Part shown: positions 24,512 to 33,063 of the stretch, one piece after another | Numbering within the stretch: the first letter of the stretch is position 1 | Layout of the letters: the number at the start of each line of letters is the position of its first letter | DNA from: Flavobacterium sp. | GTDB lineage: Bacteria; Bacteroidota; Bacteroidia; Flavobacteriales; Flavobacteriaceae | Assembly: GCF_004295795.1 (NCBI RefSeq) | Contig: NZ_SEBR01000006.1 | Span: 148,659-212,658, forward strand | Length of the DNA stretch: 64,000 bases | Direction of reading: 5' to 3' | Notes under the pieces: model-generated | Database searches by the model: none | The model's input: only the letters and a program-made list of their open reading frames with translations | Told to the model about the DNA's origin: nothing | Program-made: the position numbers and the translations under genes

Positions 24512-25348
24512 ATGCCAAAACGCCTGTTTCTCCTGTTGCCTCTCTTTTTGCTCTTCGGATGCGCTTCCCACAAATACAGGGAAATTTCTTTCCTGCCCGA
24601 AAACCTCAAACCCAAAAAGGACGAGCCCAAACTCAACGTGTTCACGCCAAAGAACGCTACCGAAAAATTGCCGGTTTTGATTTTCATCCACGGCGGAAAC
24701 TGGAACCGAGGCGATAAGGACACTTACGTCTTGATGGGAAGGAATTTCGCCAAAAAAGGCGTCGTTACGGTAATTCCGGATTACACTTTGAGTCCGGATG
24801 CCGATTTCGAGCAAATGACGAAACAAGTCGCGGCAGCTATCGAATGGACAAGACAGAACGCGTCCAAATACAACGGCGATCCTGACAAGATCTTTATTTC
24901 CGGACATTCCGCGGGCGGACATCTCGCCGCTTTGGCCGTGATGAATCCGAAATATGGAATCGCAAAAGGCACGATCAAAGGCATGATTTTGAACGACGCC
25001 GCCGGACTCGACATCGACCAACATTTATCGGCTTTTCCTCCGACGGAAAAATGGAAGTACCTCAACACTTGGTCGAACGACAAAAAGCGCTGGCAAGACG
25101 CGTCCCCGATAAATTTTCTCGACAAGGAAACGCCCGCGATCTACATGTATACCGGACGCAAGACCTTTGACATGATCGCGCTCGGCAACGACCGATTCCT
25201 CGAAGCCTTGAAAAAAGTCCAGCCAAACGCGAAACGACAGTTCAACAACAAAAATCACTTTTCGATGGTGATCCAATATTTCTTCAGCGGAAGCAACCGC
25301 TATCCCGAAGCGCTGCAATTCATCGAAAAACAGCTTGGTTCGCGTTGA
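24512..25348 (+). CDS. Alpha/beta hydrolase lipoprotein
   Basis: Lipoprotein esterase of 278 residues (lipobox LLFGC, Cys17). Catalytic parts: oxyanion motif HGGNWNRGD (about 60-68), nucleophile Ser133 in GHSAGGH, and a His in NKNHFSMV near the end; the acid is probably in the TGRKTFDMI region. It is a paralogue in type of the 9807 hydrolase but not close. A weak -7 element TAAATTCG lies at about 24487. Its last 29 bases overlap the convergent small gene at 25320. Confidence 0.83.
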   Translation: MPKRLFLLLPLFLLFGCASHKYREISFLPENLKPKKDEPKLNVFTPKNATEKLPVLIFIHGGNWNRGDKDTYVLMGRNFAKKGVVTVIPDYTLSPDADFEQMTKQVAAAIEWTRQNASKYNGDPDKIFISGHSAGGHLAALAVMNPKYGIAKGTIKGMILNDAAGLDIDQHLSAFPPTEKWKYLNTWSNDKKRWQDASPINFLDKETPAIYMYTGRKTFDMIALGNDRFLEALKKVQPNAKRQFNNKNHFSMVIQYFFSGSNRYPEALQFIEKQLGSR

Positions 25349-25559
25349 TGATAAGTTCGCAGTTGAAACCGAGTTCGGTCATGCAATCTTGAATAATCCC
25401 GGTTTCGGTCTTCTTGATGTTCGAGGCGTGCAGCAATCTTTGTTGGTGCGTGAGGTCGAACCGCAATTCGCCTGCGTGGTAAATTCTTTTGCGGATCAGG
25501 CGCGCCAGCAAGACCGCCTGTTTCTCGTTTTCTACGTTTGTGCTGTAATAAGCGTCCAT
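25320..25559 (-). CDS. Small hypothetical protein downstream of outer-membrane protein
   Basis: Unrecognised cytoplasmic protein of 79 residues (MDAYYSTNVENEKQAVLLAR ... ), mostly helical, with NCELIINANQAVFR at the end. The ATG at 25559 comes two bases after the stop of the outer-membrane protein gene, so it looks like the last gene of the DUF4270 operon. It overlaps the end of the convergent hydrolase gene by 29 bases. Reality is likely from the tight spacing and charged composition, but not certain. Confidence 0.5.
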   Translation of the reverse strand: MDAYYSTNVENEKQAVLLARLIRKRIYHAGELRFDLTHQQRLLHASNIKKTETGIIQDCMTELGFNCELIINANQAVFR

Positions 25560-25561
25560 AA

Positions 25562-26803
25562 TCAATCGTATTTATTTCTCGTGAACCAAATGTCCTGAAG
25601 CACGATGTTGAAACTGAAAGTGCGGTAATTCTCGCGAACGAGCGTTTCCGAGACCATTCCGCGCGAGCCGATGCCGTAACTCAAATTGACCATCGAGCTG
25701 AGCTTTCCGGGAATCGGCAATCCGAGTCCGACCGTGGCTTTGTAATTGGTGATGCGCTTGTCGTTCACGGCCAGGTAACCGTTGTCGAAGTTCATTCCGC
25801 CTCTCACGCGAACCTTGTCGAGATAGCGATAATTGTTCTTGTTTCGCAGGAACTCGAATCCGAATCCGAAGAAATCCTGTTCGACGAACTTGCCGATGTT
25901 GTCTTCCATTCCTGTCGCCGACCAAAACGATCGCCTGTAATCGGCTGTGATTCCAAGGCTTTCGCCGATTTTGTAATAGCCGCCAAAAGTGAGTTCGGCC
26001 GGAAGTCTAAAACTTTCGATGGGTTCGTCCACGGCGACCTCGAGGCTTGTCTGGATCAGATCGACGACCTTGAAAGCCGTGAGATCTCTCGTGCCTTTGA
26101 TCGAAGCAGGAAGTTTGAGTGTCGAGGCCAAAGTAAAGTTGTCCGACACTTTTGCCTGAGTGCCGACCGTAAACCGGAAACCACGGTAGAAACTCGATTC
26201 CTGCGTCACGAGCAAATCGCTTCCAACAGTGGCGAATTCGTCTTCCTCGATTTTCCCGAAAAGGTAATTCACGCCCAAGCCTACGTTGAAGCGCGAACTT
26301 ATCTTTCGGCCGTAATTGATCGCGAAAGCACTTAATCCGCCGGAACCCGAAACGTCGCTGTTGTAAATGTCGTCCGAACCTTCGATTTGTCCGCGCACGC
26401 CGGTAATGTTGTAGCCGACGTCCGAATAAGGCAGCAAACTCATGCCGATTCCGTCCTTTTTCGACAAAGCGAATGCAAAAGCGATGTTCGAGAACGAGAA
26501 AGTCGTGGCTTTTTCGGCCGAATCGGCATTCGAATACTCGTTCCTCTCGCCTTTTCCGCCAAGGTCGAACATGAAAAATTTCTCGGGAATTGTCGCGTAA
26601 GCCGCCGGATTGAGGTTGTTGATCTCGGAAGTCATCGGCAAAGCGATCCCGGATTCGCCCATCGCATTGGTCTTGCCCGGAGCCGCGTCGTTGAAACGTC
26701 CGAGCCCGAAAAGCGAGTAAGGCGAACCGGTTTGGTTGTTGGTCTGGGCGTGGCTTTTGACGCCTATCAACATAAGGAAGACGGCGCTAATCGTATATCG
26801 CAT
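25562..26803 (-). CDS. Outer-membrane beta-barrel protein
   Basis: Outer-membrane protein of 413 residues with signal peptide MRYTISAVFLMLIGVKSHAQ. The start of the mature part (GSPYSLFGLGRFNDAAPGKTN, then LPMTSEINNLNPAAYATIP) is the FadL/porin-like N-terminal pattern common in Bacteroidota, where a plug and first strands surround a small-apple NPA motif. Later strands are typical (FGKIEEDEF, FRFTVGTQAKV, GGYYKIGESLGITADYRRSF). Its start overlaps the end of DUF4270 by 17 bases. Ligand unknown. The ATG at 26803 is preferred to a TTG four codons earlier. Confidence 0.8.
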   Translation of the reverse strand: MRYTISAVFLMLIGVKSHAQTNNQTGSPYSLFGLGRFNDAAPGKTNAMGESGIALPMTSEINNLNPAAYATIPEKFFMFDLGGKGERNEYSNADSAEKATTFSFSNIAFAFALSKKDGIGMSLLPYSDVGYNITGVRGQIEGSDDIYNSDVSGSGGLSAFAINYGRKISSRFNVGLGVNYLFGKIEEDEFATVGSDLLVTQESSFYRGFRFTVGTQAKVSDNFTLASTLKLPASIKGTRDLTAFKVVDLIQTSLEVAVDEPIESFRLPAELTFGGYYKIGESLGITADYRRSFWSATGMEDNIGKFVEQDFFGFGFEFLRNKNNYRYLDKVRVRGGMNFDNGYLAVNDKRITNYKATVGLGLPIPGKLSSMVNLSYGIGSRGMVSETLVRENYRTFSFNIVLQDIWFTRNKYD

Positions 26804-28094
26804 AAATGAGTTCAAGTTTGGATTGGTTGTTTTGGAAGGTTGGCGCGGTGATCACCAGCCGGCTTACGGCAGCATTGTATCCGACCGGCATAAGCGCGAT
26901 CCCATAATTGAGATATTCGGGATTCTCAAGCATCTTTTGTAGGAAAGTCGTCACGGGCGCGATCACGTAAACCTCGTTGTATTCCGTGTTCTCTCGCTTG
27001 ATGTAGGCTTTGGCCTCGTTTCCTGCTTCGTCAGCGAGCACTTGGAAAATGTCGTTGTTCTGGTCGACGATAAGCACATACATCGAATCGACGGCATACA
27101 AGTTGTCGTTGTAATAATTCGGATCGATCCTGAGCTTGAGGTTCGCCTTGAAAATCTTGCCGTTGTCCTCGTTGATCTGGCTGATTGAACGGATCGTCGG
27201 AAATTTGATTTTCGCGGTCAAGCCGATGCCACTTTGCAGATAAGTCAAGTTGCCAACCGAACCCGAGGCCAGTTCCATTTCCTGATTCGCCAAACCCGAA
27301 AATGCCGTTCCGGAGCGATCGCTCGTAATTCTGGTCGCGTATTTCCTGACCTCGTCGATTCCGTTGAGCTTGAAGTCGAGATGGCCTTCGCTGTCTTCGC
27401 TTCCCGGATACGAATAGTAAAGCCGAATGTACATTTGTTGGACGTTATAGCCCATGATCGCCGCGTTGTCAGCATCGGACGGACTGAGTTTTACGCCCTT
27501 GAAATAATCCCGCAAGGTCTCGGCGCTTGCGATCTGCCCGGAGCGGATGTTCGTATAAAGCAGCTGTCCGAGCGCATCCGAAAGTTTTACCGTAACCGAA
27601 TCCTTGCTCGTTCTGGGCAAAAAGTAGGTTTCTCCCAAAAGCGCATCCGAGGCATTAAAATTTGCCGTGTTGTAATAATCGGTGACGCCGTTCGGGAGTT
27701 TGATCGTCTCGGTCAATTGGCGCACCTGAATGCGCTGATGCGCCAAAGTGTCGGCGTAGAAATAATCGTCGTAAGGCAAATTGAGCACGATCGAATCAAA
27801 AACCGTTTCCTCGGGAATGTAATATGTGGCCGGAATCAATTCGGCGAAAGCGTCGGCACGCACCTTTCCGAAAACCGGATCTTCATATTGTCCGACCAAA
27901 ATCCTCGTCCCCGAATCGTTGACGATGCTGTCGAATTTGAACGTGGACATGTCGACCTGGAAAGTGTCGATCCGGATAAGGCGAAGATTAGTTCCCGTGA
28001 GTTGGTCGGAATCGAGCCAGATATCGGTATCGCTGCACGAAGTCGCGAAAATGCCAATCAGGCAAAGGGCAAAAAGTCGAATGGAGTGAATCAT
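26787..28094 (-). CDS. DUF4270 family lipoprotein
   Basis: Exported lipoprotein of 435 residues (lipobox FATSC, Cys20). The motif order DTFQVDMSTFKFDSIVNDSG, then ILVGQYEDPVFGKVRADAF and SIVLNLPYDDYFYAD is that of DUF4270, a Bacteroidota family of surface or periplasmic proteins with no proven function. It begins a three-gene unit with the outer-membrane barrel and the small 25320 gene. A perfect -7 element ends five bases before the ATG, so the mRNA may be leaderless. Confidence 0.83.
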   Translation of the reverse strand: MIHSIRLFALCLIGIFATSCSDTDIWLDSDQLTGTNLRLIRIDTFQVDMSTFKFDSIVNDSGTRILVGQYEDPVFGKVRADAFAELIPATYYIPEETVFDSIVLNLPYDDYFYADTLAHQRIQVRQLTETIKLPNGVTDYYNTANFNASDALLGETYFLPRTSKDSVTVKLSDALGQLLYTNIRSGQIASAETLRDYFKGVKLSPSDADNAAIMGYNVQQMYIRLYYSYPGSEDSEGHLDFKLNGIDEVRKYATRITSDRSGTAFSGLANQEMELASGSVGNLTYLQSGIGLTAKIKFPTIRSISQINEDNGKIFKANLKLRIDPNYYNDNLYAVDSMYVLIVDQNNDIFQVLADEAGNEAKAYIKRENTEYNEVYVIAPVTTFLQKMLENPEYLNYGIALMPVGYNAAVSRLVITAPTFQNNQSKLELIYAIYD

Positions 28095-28099
28095 GCCGC

Positions 28100-28107
28100 C
28101 AAATGTA
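28100..28107 (-). promoter_or_regulatory. -7 promoter element of the DUF4270 operon
   Basis: Minus-strand TACATTTG, a perfect TAnnTTTG match, only five bases before the ATG at 28094. No clear -33. Confidence 0.5.
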
Positions 28108-28257
28108 GGGGCGCGCTTCGACGGCCGGAAACACTATCGGCAATGCGTTTTTTTGTATCGACGGAAAGGCCAAAATCGGCGACAAGTGTGCCCGAAATGC
28201 ATCCGACAGCCAAAAATCGGCATTTGCAGACAAAAACTGCCGATTGGTATATTATGC

Positions 28258-28288
28258 TTCGAACTGCCGAACGCAAGCCATAAGTTTG
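28258..28288 (+). promoter_or_regulatory. Promoter of the Kelch lipoprotein gene
   Basis: TAAGTTTG at 28281-28288 (perfect -7) with TTCG (3 of 4 to TTTG) 19 bases upstream at 28258-28261. The ATG at 28313 follows 24 bases later. Confidence 0.55.
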
Positions 28289-28312
28289 GTCTGCATTCAA
28301 AACTTTTCAACT

Positions 28313-29287
28313 ATGCTCTACAAAAAACAACTGTTGTCCGCTTTCGCCTTTTTGGCTTTGTGCCTTGCCGGATGTTCGGACGACGACGAATCGATAAAAG
28401 GAAACTGGCTCGTCTCTACCGTTTTCGACGGATCGCCGCGTGGCAGCGCCGTGAGTTTCACCATTGGCGATTTCGCTTTCATGGGAACGGGTTACGACGG
28501 AGACGATTACCTCAACGATTTCTGGAAATACGACATAAACGGCGGCTATTGGACGCAGGTCTCGAATTTTCCGGGCACGCCGAGAAGTTCGGCCGTGGCA
28601 TTCGCTATCGGAACAAACGGTTATGTGGGCACGGGTTATGACGGCACGAACCAATTGGGCGACTTCTATAAATATGACACAAATTCCAATTCGTGGCAGG
28701 CGATTCCTGATTTTGGCGGAACGGCAAGACGCGCGGCGGTCGCTTTCAATTCAGATGCTTACGGCTATGTGGGAACCGGTTTTGACGGCACGAACGACAA
28801 AAAGGATTTCTGGAAATTCAATCCCGAAACGAACACTTGGGAAGAACTTTTCGGATTCGGCGGAAACAAGAGACGCGAAGCCACGAACTTCACGATCGGG
28901 AACGTGGTCTATATGGGAACCGGCGCCTCGAACAACATCAACCAAACCGATTTCTGGTCGTTCGACTTGAGCAGCGAAACCTGGACGCGGCTCAAAGACA
29001 TCGACGACAAAAGCTCCTATGAGATCGAACGCGCGAACGCCACCGGATTCACGATTGGAAACCGCGGTTACATTTGCGGAGGAAACGGCCACAACAGCAC
29101 TTGGGAATACGAAACCGCAACCGACAAATGGACCAAGAAAACCAACTTCGAAGGCGCTTTCCGCCAGGACGCGTCGGTGATCGACAACGGCACGCGAGGT
29201 TTTGTGTTACTCGGCAAGAACGGGAATTACTATTATGACGACATGTACGAGTTCAAGCCGGACGAGGCTTATGAGGACGAAGATTAA
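28313..29287 (+). CDS. Kelch-repeat lipoprotein
   Basis: Exported lipoprotein of 324 residues (lipobox CLAGC, Cys18) folding as a beta-propeller. At least five Kelch units are visible, each with a block like AFMGTGYDGDDYLNDFWKYD, GYVGTGYDGTNQLGDFYKYD and GYVGTGFDGTNDKKDFWKFN followed by a Trp and a Phe-Gly turn. Such propellers bind ligands or proteins at the cell surface. It is followed by a terminator, then DUF4907 and a LytS/LytTR pair, an arrangement I recall from other Bacteroidota, which suggests a sensory or stress role. Confidence 0.85.
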   Translation: MLYKKQLLSAFAFLALCLAGCSDDDESIKGNWLVSTVFDGSPRGSAVSFTIGDFAFMGTGYDGDDYLNDFWKYDINGGYWTQVSNFPGTPRSSAVAFAIGTNGYVGTGYDGTNQLGDFYKYDTNSNSWQAIPDFGGTARRAAVAFNSDAYGYVGTGFDGTNDKKDFWKFNPETNTWEELFGFGGNKRREATNFTIGNVVYMGTGASNNINQTDFWSFDLSSETWTRLKDIDDKSSYEIERANATGFTIGNRGYICGGNGHNSTWEYETATDKWTKKTNFEGAFRQDASVIDNGTRGFVLLGKNGNYYYDDMYEFKPDEAYEDED

Positions 29288-29302
29288 TTGTTTTTTGTTT
29301 TT

Positions 29303-29333
29303 GGGTCGGATTTTAGGATCCGGCCCTTTTTTT
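29303..29333 (+). terminator. Terminator after the Kelch gene
   Basis: Stem GGGTCGGAT (29303-29311) with ATCCGGCCC (29318-29326), one G-T pair, followed by seven T. Only 13 bases separate it from the next ATG, so it may let some transcription through to DUF4907 and the kinase. Confidence 0.7.
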
Positions 29334-29345
29334 CGTGAGAATTTT

Positions 29346-29645
29346 ATGAGAACCTTGACATTCCTGACACTTGCGCTTTGCTACCTTTCGTGCAACAGAC
29401 AAACAGACGACATTTCGACAAAAGTTTACGCTACGCAAAACGGCTTCGGCTACGACCTTGAGATTCGCGGCAAGACGGCCATCCGCCAAATAACTATTCC
29501 CGCAATTGCCGGAAACGCTGCGTTTTGCGACAGCCTTGACGCCGTAAAGGTTTCAGATTTGGTGAAACGCAAACTCTCCAGGCGCGAAAATCCATCGGTG
29601 AGCAAGCGCGAAATCGACTCGCTCAAAATAAGGACCAAATGCTGA
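29346..29645 (+). CDS. DUF4907 family lipoprotein
   Basis: Lipoprotein of 99 residues (lipobox CYLSC, Cys16). The body NGFGYDLEIRGKTAIRQITI then PAIAGNAAFCDSLDAVKVSD is the DUF4907 pattern. It overlaps the kinase gene (ATG inside its last codons), so it is made together with the sensor. Function unknown; a periplasmic accessory to the sensor or to the Kelch lipoprotein is a reasonable guess from position. Confidence 0.78.
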   Translation: MRTLTFLTLALCYLSCNRQTDDISTKVYATQNGFGYDLEIRGKTAIRQITIPAIAGNAAFCDSLDAVKVSDLVKRKLSRRENPSVSKREIDSLKIRTKC

Positions 29646-30673
29646 AAAGGCTTTATCCGCACGTTACCGGAAATACGAGGAATTTCCTGCTTCACCTGAT
29701 GTTGTGGGTTTTGCTGCTTTCGATTCCGTTCATGGATATGGTCACGCGCGGAGGCGAATTCGACATCTGGCTTTTGCTAAGACTTATCGTCGCGCTCGGA
29801 CTTTTCTATTTCAACTATTTCATCCTTGTCCCAAAGTTTCTTGTCGCGAGGAAACTCAACCAATATTTGCTCGTGATCGTGCCTTTGGTCTTCGGATTGT
29901 CTTATCTCACGGCCGTTTACGGGGAATTTCATCCGCCGAGGCGCTTTTTGCAAAGCCCTAATCCGGCGCCACCCGATTTCGCCATGCGCTACATTCCGTC
30001 TTTGGTGACTTTTACCTTGCACGCCTTGGCCAGCACGATGTCGCGGCTTTACATCGAATGGAGCGACACGAGTAAGAAACAGCTGGAAACGGCGACCGAG
30101 AAACGCGCCGCCGAACTCATGTTCCTCAAAGCGCAGTTGAATCCGCATTTCTTTTTCAATTCGCTCAATACGATTTACTCGCTTTCGATCAAAAAGGCGT
30201 CCGAAGGTCCGGAAGCCATCATCAGTCTGTCGAATCTGATGCGCTATGTCTTGTATGAAACCGACAAGGACATCGTGCGACTCGAGGACGATCTGCAATA
30301 CTTGACCGATTATATCGAGCTGTCCAAACTCCGCTTGACGGCAAACAATAAAGTGAATTTCTCGGTCAACGGCGATGCGGGAAACATGCTTATTCCGCCT
30401 TTACTGTTCATTTCTTTCGTAGAGAACGCTTTCAAGCACGGAGCCGCGCCGGTAGACGACACAGGAATCGACATCAGTTTCGGGATCACGCCCAAACAGA
30501 TCGAATTTCGCGTGGCCAACACGATCCACAAGGAAAGAACCGCCGGAAAATATTCGGGTGTCGGGCTTGAGAATACTTTGTCGCGCATCAACCTGTATTT
30601 CCCGAACCGCAATTTTTTCAGCGCTTTCGAACGCGACGGCCGCTATATCGTAAACCTAATCATTTCGCTATGA
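29639..30673 (+). CDS. LytS-type sensor histidine kinase
   Basis: Membrane histidine kinase of 344 residues. Four helices occupy about the first 145 residues, with little extracellular sequence. The phosphoacceptor block KAQLNPHFFFNSLNTIYSL (His in NPHFFFNSL) and the ATPase block PPLLFISFVENAFKHG, then GVGLENTLSRINLYF define the His_kinase/HATPase type that works with LytTR regulators. It overlaps the DUF4907 gene before it and the regulator after it (ATGA). Signal not known. Confidence 0.9.
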   Translation: MLKRLYPHVTGNTRNFLLHLMLWVLLLSIPFMDMVTRGGEFDIWLLLRLIVALGLFYFNYFILVPKFLVARKLNQYLLVIVPLVFGLSYLTAVYGEFHPPRRFLQSPNPAPPDFAMRYIPSLVTFTLHALASTMSRLYIEWSDTSKKQLETATEKRAAELMFLKAQLNPHFFFNSLNTIYSLSIKKASEGPEAIISLSNLMRYVLYETDKDIVRLEDDLQYLTDYIELSKLRLTANNKVNFSVNGDAGNMLIPPLLFISFVENAFKHGAAPVDDTGIDISFGITPKQIEFRVANTIHKERTAGKYSGVGLENTLSRINLYFPNRNFFSAFERDGRYIVNLIISL

Positions 30674-31380
30674 GTTTGAAAACCGTGATTCTCGACGACG
30701 AGCCGCTTGCCATAGAAGTCATCCGCGCTTATTGTGATTCTTTGTCAGATGTGGAAGTTTTGGCCGAATTCTCAAGTCCTATCGAAGCCATGACGTTCAT
30801 CAACTCGAACGCCGTCGACCTGGTTTTTCTCGACATCGAAATGCCATTGCTTTCCGGAATCGAGCTCGTGGAAACGCTGAGTTCCAAACCGCAGATCGTC
30901 TTTACGACGGCTTATCCGCAATTCGCGCTCGAAGGTTTTGAGTTGGATGCGTGCGATTATCTGATCAAACCCGTATCGTACAAGCGCTTTCTCAAGGCGA
31001 TCAACAAGGCGCGAAAGTTGCTTCCGGCCGAAAACGCATCCGAAGCAAAACCTTTGCCCGAAGCCGAAAAACCGTTCATCTTCATCAAATCGGAATACGA
31101 AAGCCTCAAGGTTTTTGCCGATGAGATAAAGTACGTGGAGAGTTTGCGCGATTATCTCAAAATCCATCTGTCGAACGGAAAATTCGTGCTCACGCTGTCG
31201 AATTTCAAGAACCTGCTCGAAAAATTGCCCGACAAGACGTTCATGCGCGTGCACAATTCGTATGTCGTGAACATCAGTTTCGTGAATTCGATCCAGCGCA
31301 ACCGCATTCTCATTGACAACAACCGCATTCCGATCAGCGATACTTACAAGAAGGCGTTTTTTGAGAAGATCAGGATTTAG
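30670..31380 (+). CDS. LytTR response regulator
   Basis: DNA-binding response regulator of 236 residues. The receiver domain has the acidic pair LDDEP and phospho-acceptor Asp in VFLDIEMPLLSGIEL, with Lys in YLIKPVSYKRF. The C-terminal LytTR domain (about 135-236) shows FIFIKSEYESLKVFADEIKY, VESLRDYLKIHLSNGKF and FMRVHNSYVVNISFV. Partner of the preceding kinase. Targets unknown; the Kelch-DUF4907 unit is the obvious candidate. Confidence 0.92.
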   Translation: MSLKTVILDDEPLAIEVIRAYCDSLSDVEVLAEFSSPIEAMTFINSNAVDLVFLDIEMPLLSGIELVETLSSKPQIVFTTAYPQFALEGFELDACDYLIKPVSYKRFLKAINKARKLLPAENASEAKPLPEAEKPFIFIKSEYESLKVFADEIKYVESLRDYLKIHLSNGKFVLTLSNFKNLLEKLPDKTFMRVHNSYVVNISFVNSIQRNRILIDNNRIPISDTYKKAFFEKIRI

Positions 31381-31505
31381 TTGAGTGCCTGAGTGCAAAG
31401 TGCGAAAGTGCCTGAGATTGCTGAACCGAAGTTGTACTGGAAAACGCTCTAAATTAGAAATAGAATTCGATCTCGACTTTTAAATTCGTCCTGATAGCTG
31501 TCGGG

Positions 31506-31533
31506 TTTGGAATTTGGAATTTGGAATTTGGAA
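31506..31533 (+). repeat. Heptamer tandem repeat TTTGGAA, 4 units
   Basis: Four perfect TTTGGAA units upstream of the 31574 gene. The 31381-31505 stretch before it also has near-repeats of GAGTGCCTGAG. Confidence 0.9.
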
Positions 31534-31573
31534 TTTTAAAACCGATATTAGGTCATTCGATTTCAGCAAAAAC

Positions 31574-31987
31574 ATGAGCAAAACCACTACCCGATTCATT
31601 TACTTTCTGGCGCCATTGGTTTTTATTGGATCGGAAATCATCCGGACTTTCGTGCGCCCGGAATACGGAAAAGCCAAATACGGACTGCTCGCCGAAACTT
31701 TAGGCTGGCTCCCGAACTTGCTCGCCGGATTTGCCATTATGGCGCTGGCGGTCTCGGGTCTTCAGCTTTATCAGGACGCCGTTTCAAAAACCGTTTCCCG
31801 AAACCATAGGATTCTGTTGCTTTTGGCTTCATCCGCAATCGCCTTAACCGGATTGATTTTACACGAGATTTTTCAGAAAGGCACGGGTTTGTATTATGAC
31901 GTTAACGATATTGTCGCTACTGTTGCGGGCGTTCTTATTGGCGCTTTTTACTTTTTTCTTGTACACCTTAGGTTTTCTGAAAGCTGA
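31574..31987 (+). CDS. Hypothetical membrane protein
   Basis: Integral membrane protein of 137 residues with about four helices: FIYFLAPLVFIGSEIIR, LPNLLAGFAIMALAVSG, ILLLLASSAIALTGLIL, and VAGVLIGAFYFFLVH. The arrangement, with a GTGLYYDVNDIVA loop before the last helix, is loosely VanZ-like but lacks a firm signature. ATG at 31574 is preferred because the upstream extension reads through the TTTGGAA array. It stands alone next to a 1-kb repeat region. Confidence 0.65.
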   Translation: MSKTTTRFIYFLAPLVFIGSEIIRTFVRPEYGKAKYGLLAETLGWLPNLLAGFAIMALAVSGLQLYQDAVSKTVSRNHRILLLLASSAIALTGLILHEIFQKGTGLYYDVNDIVATVAGVLIGAFYFFLVHLRFSES

Positions 31988-31989
31988 TT

Positions 31990-33000
31990 TTTTTTACCAT
32001 TAAGAACTTTAAGTTCATTAGGACGCTTTGCTTTTTTCAAGCCGGAAATTCGTTGGCTGAATTTTGAACCTTTAAGAGCGTTAAGGCGCTTCGCTTGTCG
32101 TAACAATAGAAAGCCTTTAGATTTTTGAACAATTAAGATAGTTCAGGTTAGTTAAGTTTTTACCGATAGCCATTCGTGCAGTGCCTTCGGCCAATTCGCT
32201 TTGCTCGGGTCGTGGAAAAAAAATTTAAACCATTAAGAACATTAAGAACATTAAGGCGCTTCGCTTGTTGCAAAACCGAAATTCTTCGCGGATTTTCTGA
32301 ACCATTAAGATCTTAAGGAAGTTGAGGCTGGCGTCGATTTTCGGTTTGATCCGTGTTATCAGAAAGCGCAGCGGAAATCAGTATTATCCGTGAAAATCCG
32401 TGCACTCGTGGCAAAAAAATCAGCGGCAAAATTCGTGCATTGCCTTTGGCCAATTCGCTTTGCTCGGGTCGTGGCAAAAAAATTTAAACCATTAAGAACA
32501 TTAGGAGCATTATGGCGTTTCGCTTGTTTCAAAACCGTAATTCTTCGCGGATTTCTCTGAACCAGTAAAATCTTAAGGAAGTTGAGGCTGGTGTCGATTT
32601 TCGGTTTGATCCGTGTAATCCGAAAGCGCAGCGGAAATCAGTGTTATCCGTGAAAATCCGTGGGGTCGTGGCAAAAAAATAAACCATTAAGAACATTAAG
32701 AGCGTTAAGAGCATTAAGGCGCGTCGCTCATTGCAAAAACAGAAACCTTGAGATTTTTGAACAATTAAGATAGTTAAGGTTAGTTAAGTTTTTCGTGCAG
32801 TCGTGGCAAAAAAATTTAAACCATTAAGAGCATTAAGAGCATTAAGACACTTCGCTTGTTGCAAAACCGAAATTTTTCGCGGATTTTCTGAACCATCAAG
32901 AATGGTTAGAAAAGTCAAGGTCGTGCCGATCGCACTTTATGACCGCTATTTTTCAGAATAAAACTCTTGATGAACTTAAGGTCCTTACTGGTTGAATCTC
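31990..33000. repeat. R3 repeat region with about 260-bp composite unit
   Basis: About 1 kb without a believable gene, made of AACCATTAAG(AACATTAAG)n-GCGCTTCGCTT arrays, GTGAAAATCCGTG pieces and GGTCGTGGCAAAAAAA joints. A composite unit beginning TTTAAACCATTAAG recurs at about 32224 and 32484 (260 bp apart), with clear but imperfect copies of the whole unit including GAAAGCGCAGCGGAAATCAG. Further partial copies lie at about 32680 and 32815. Confidence 0.75.
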
Positions 33001-33063
33001 GGCAAGATCTTAGGAATTTTTTATCTCAGGAACTTGGCACTTTTTATTTCAGGCGCTCCGGCA

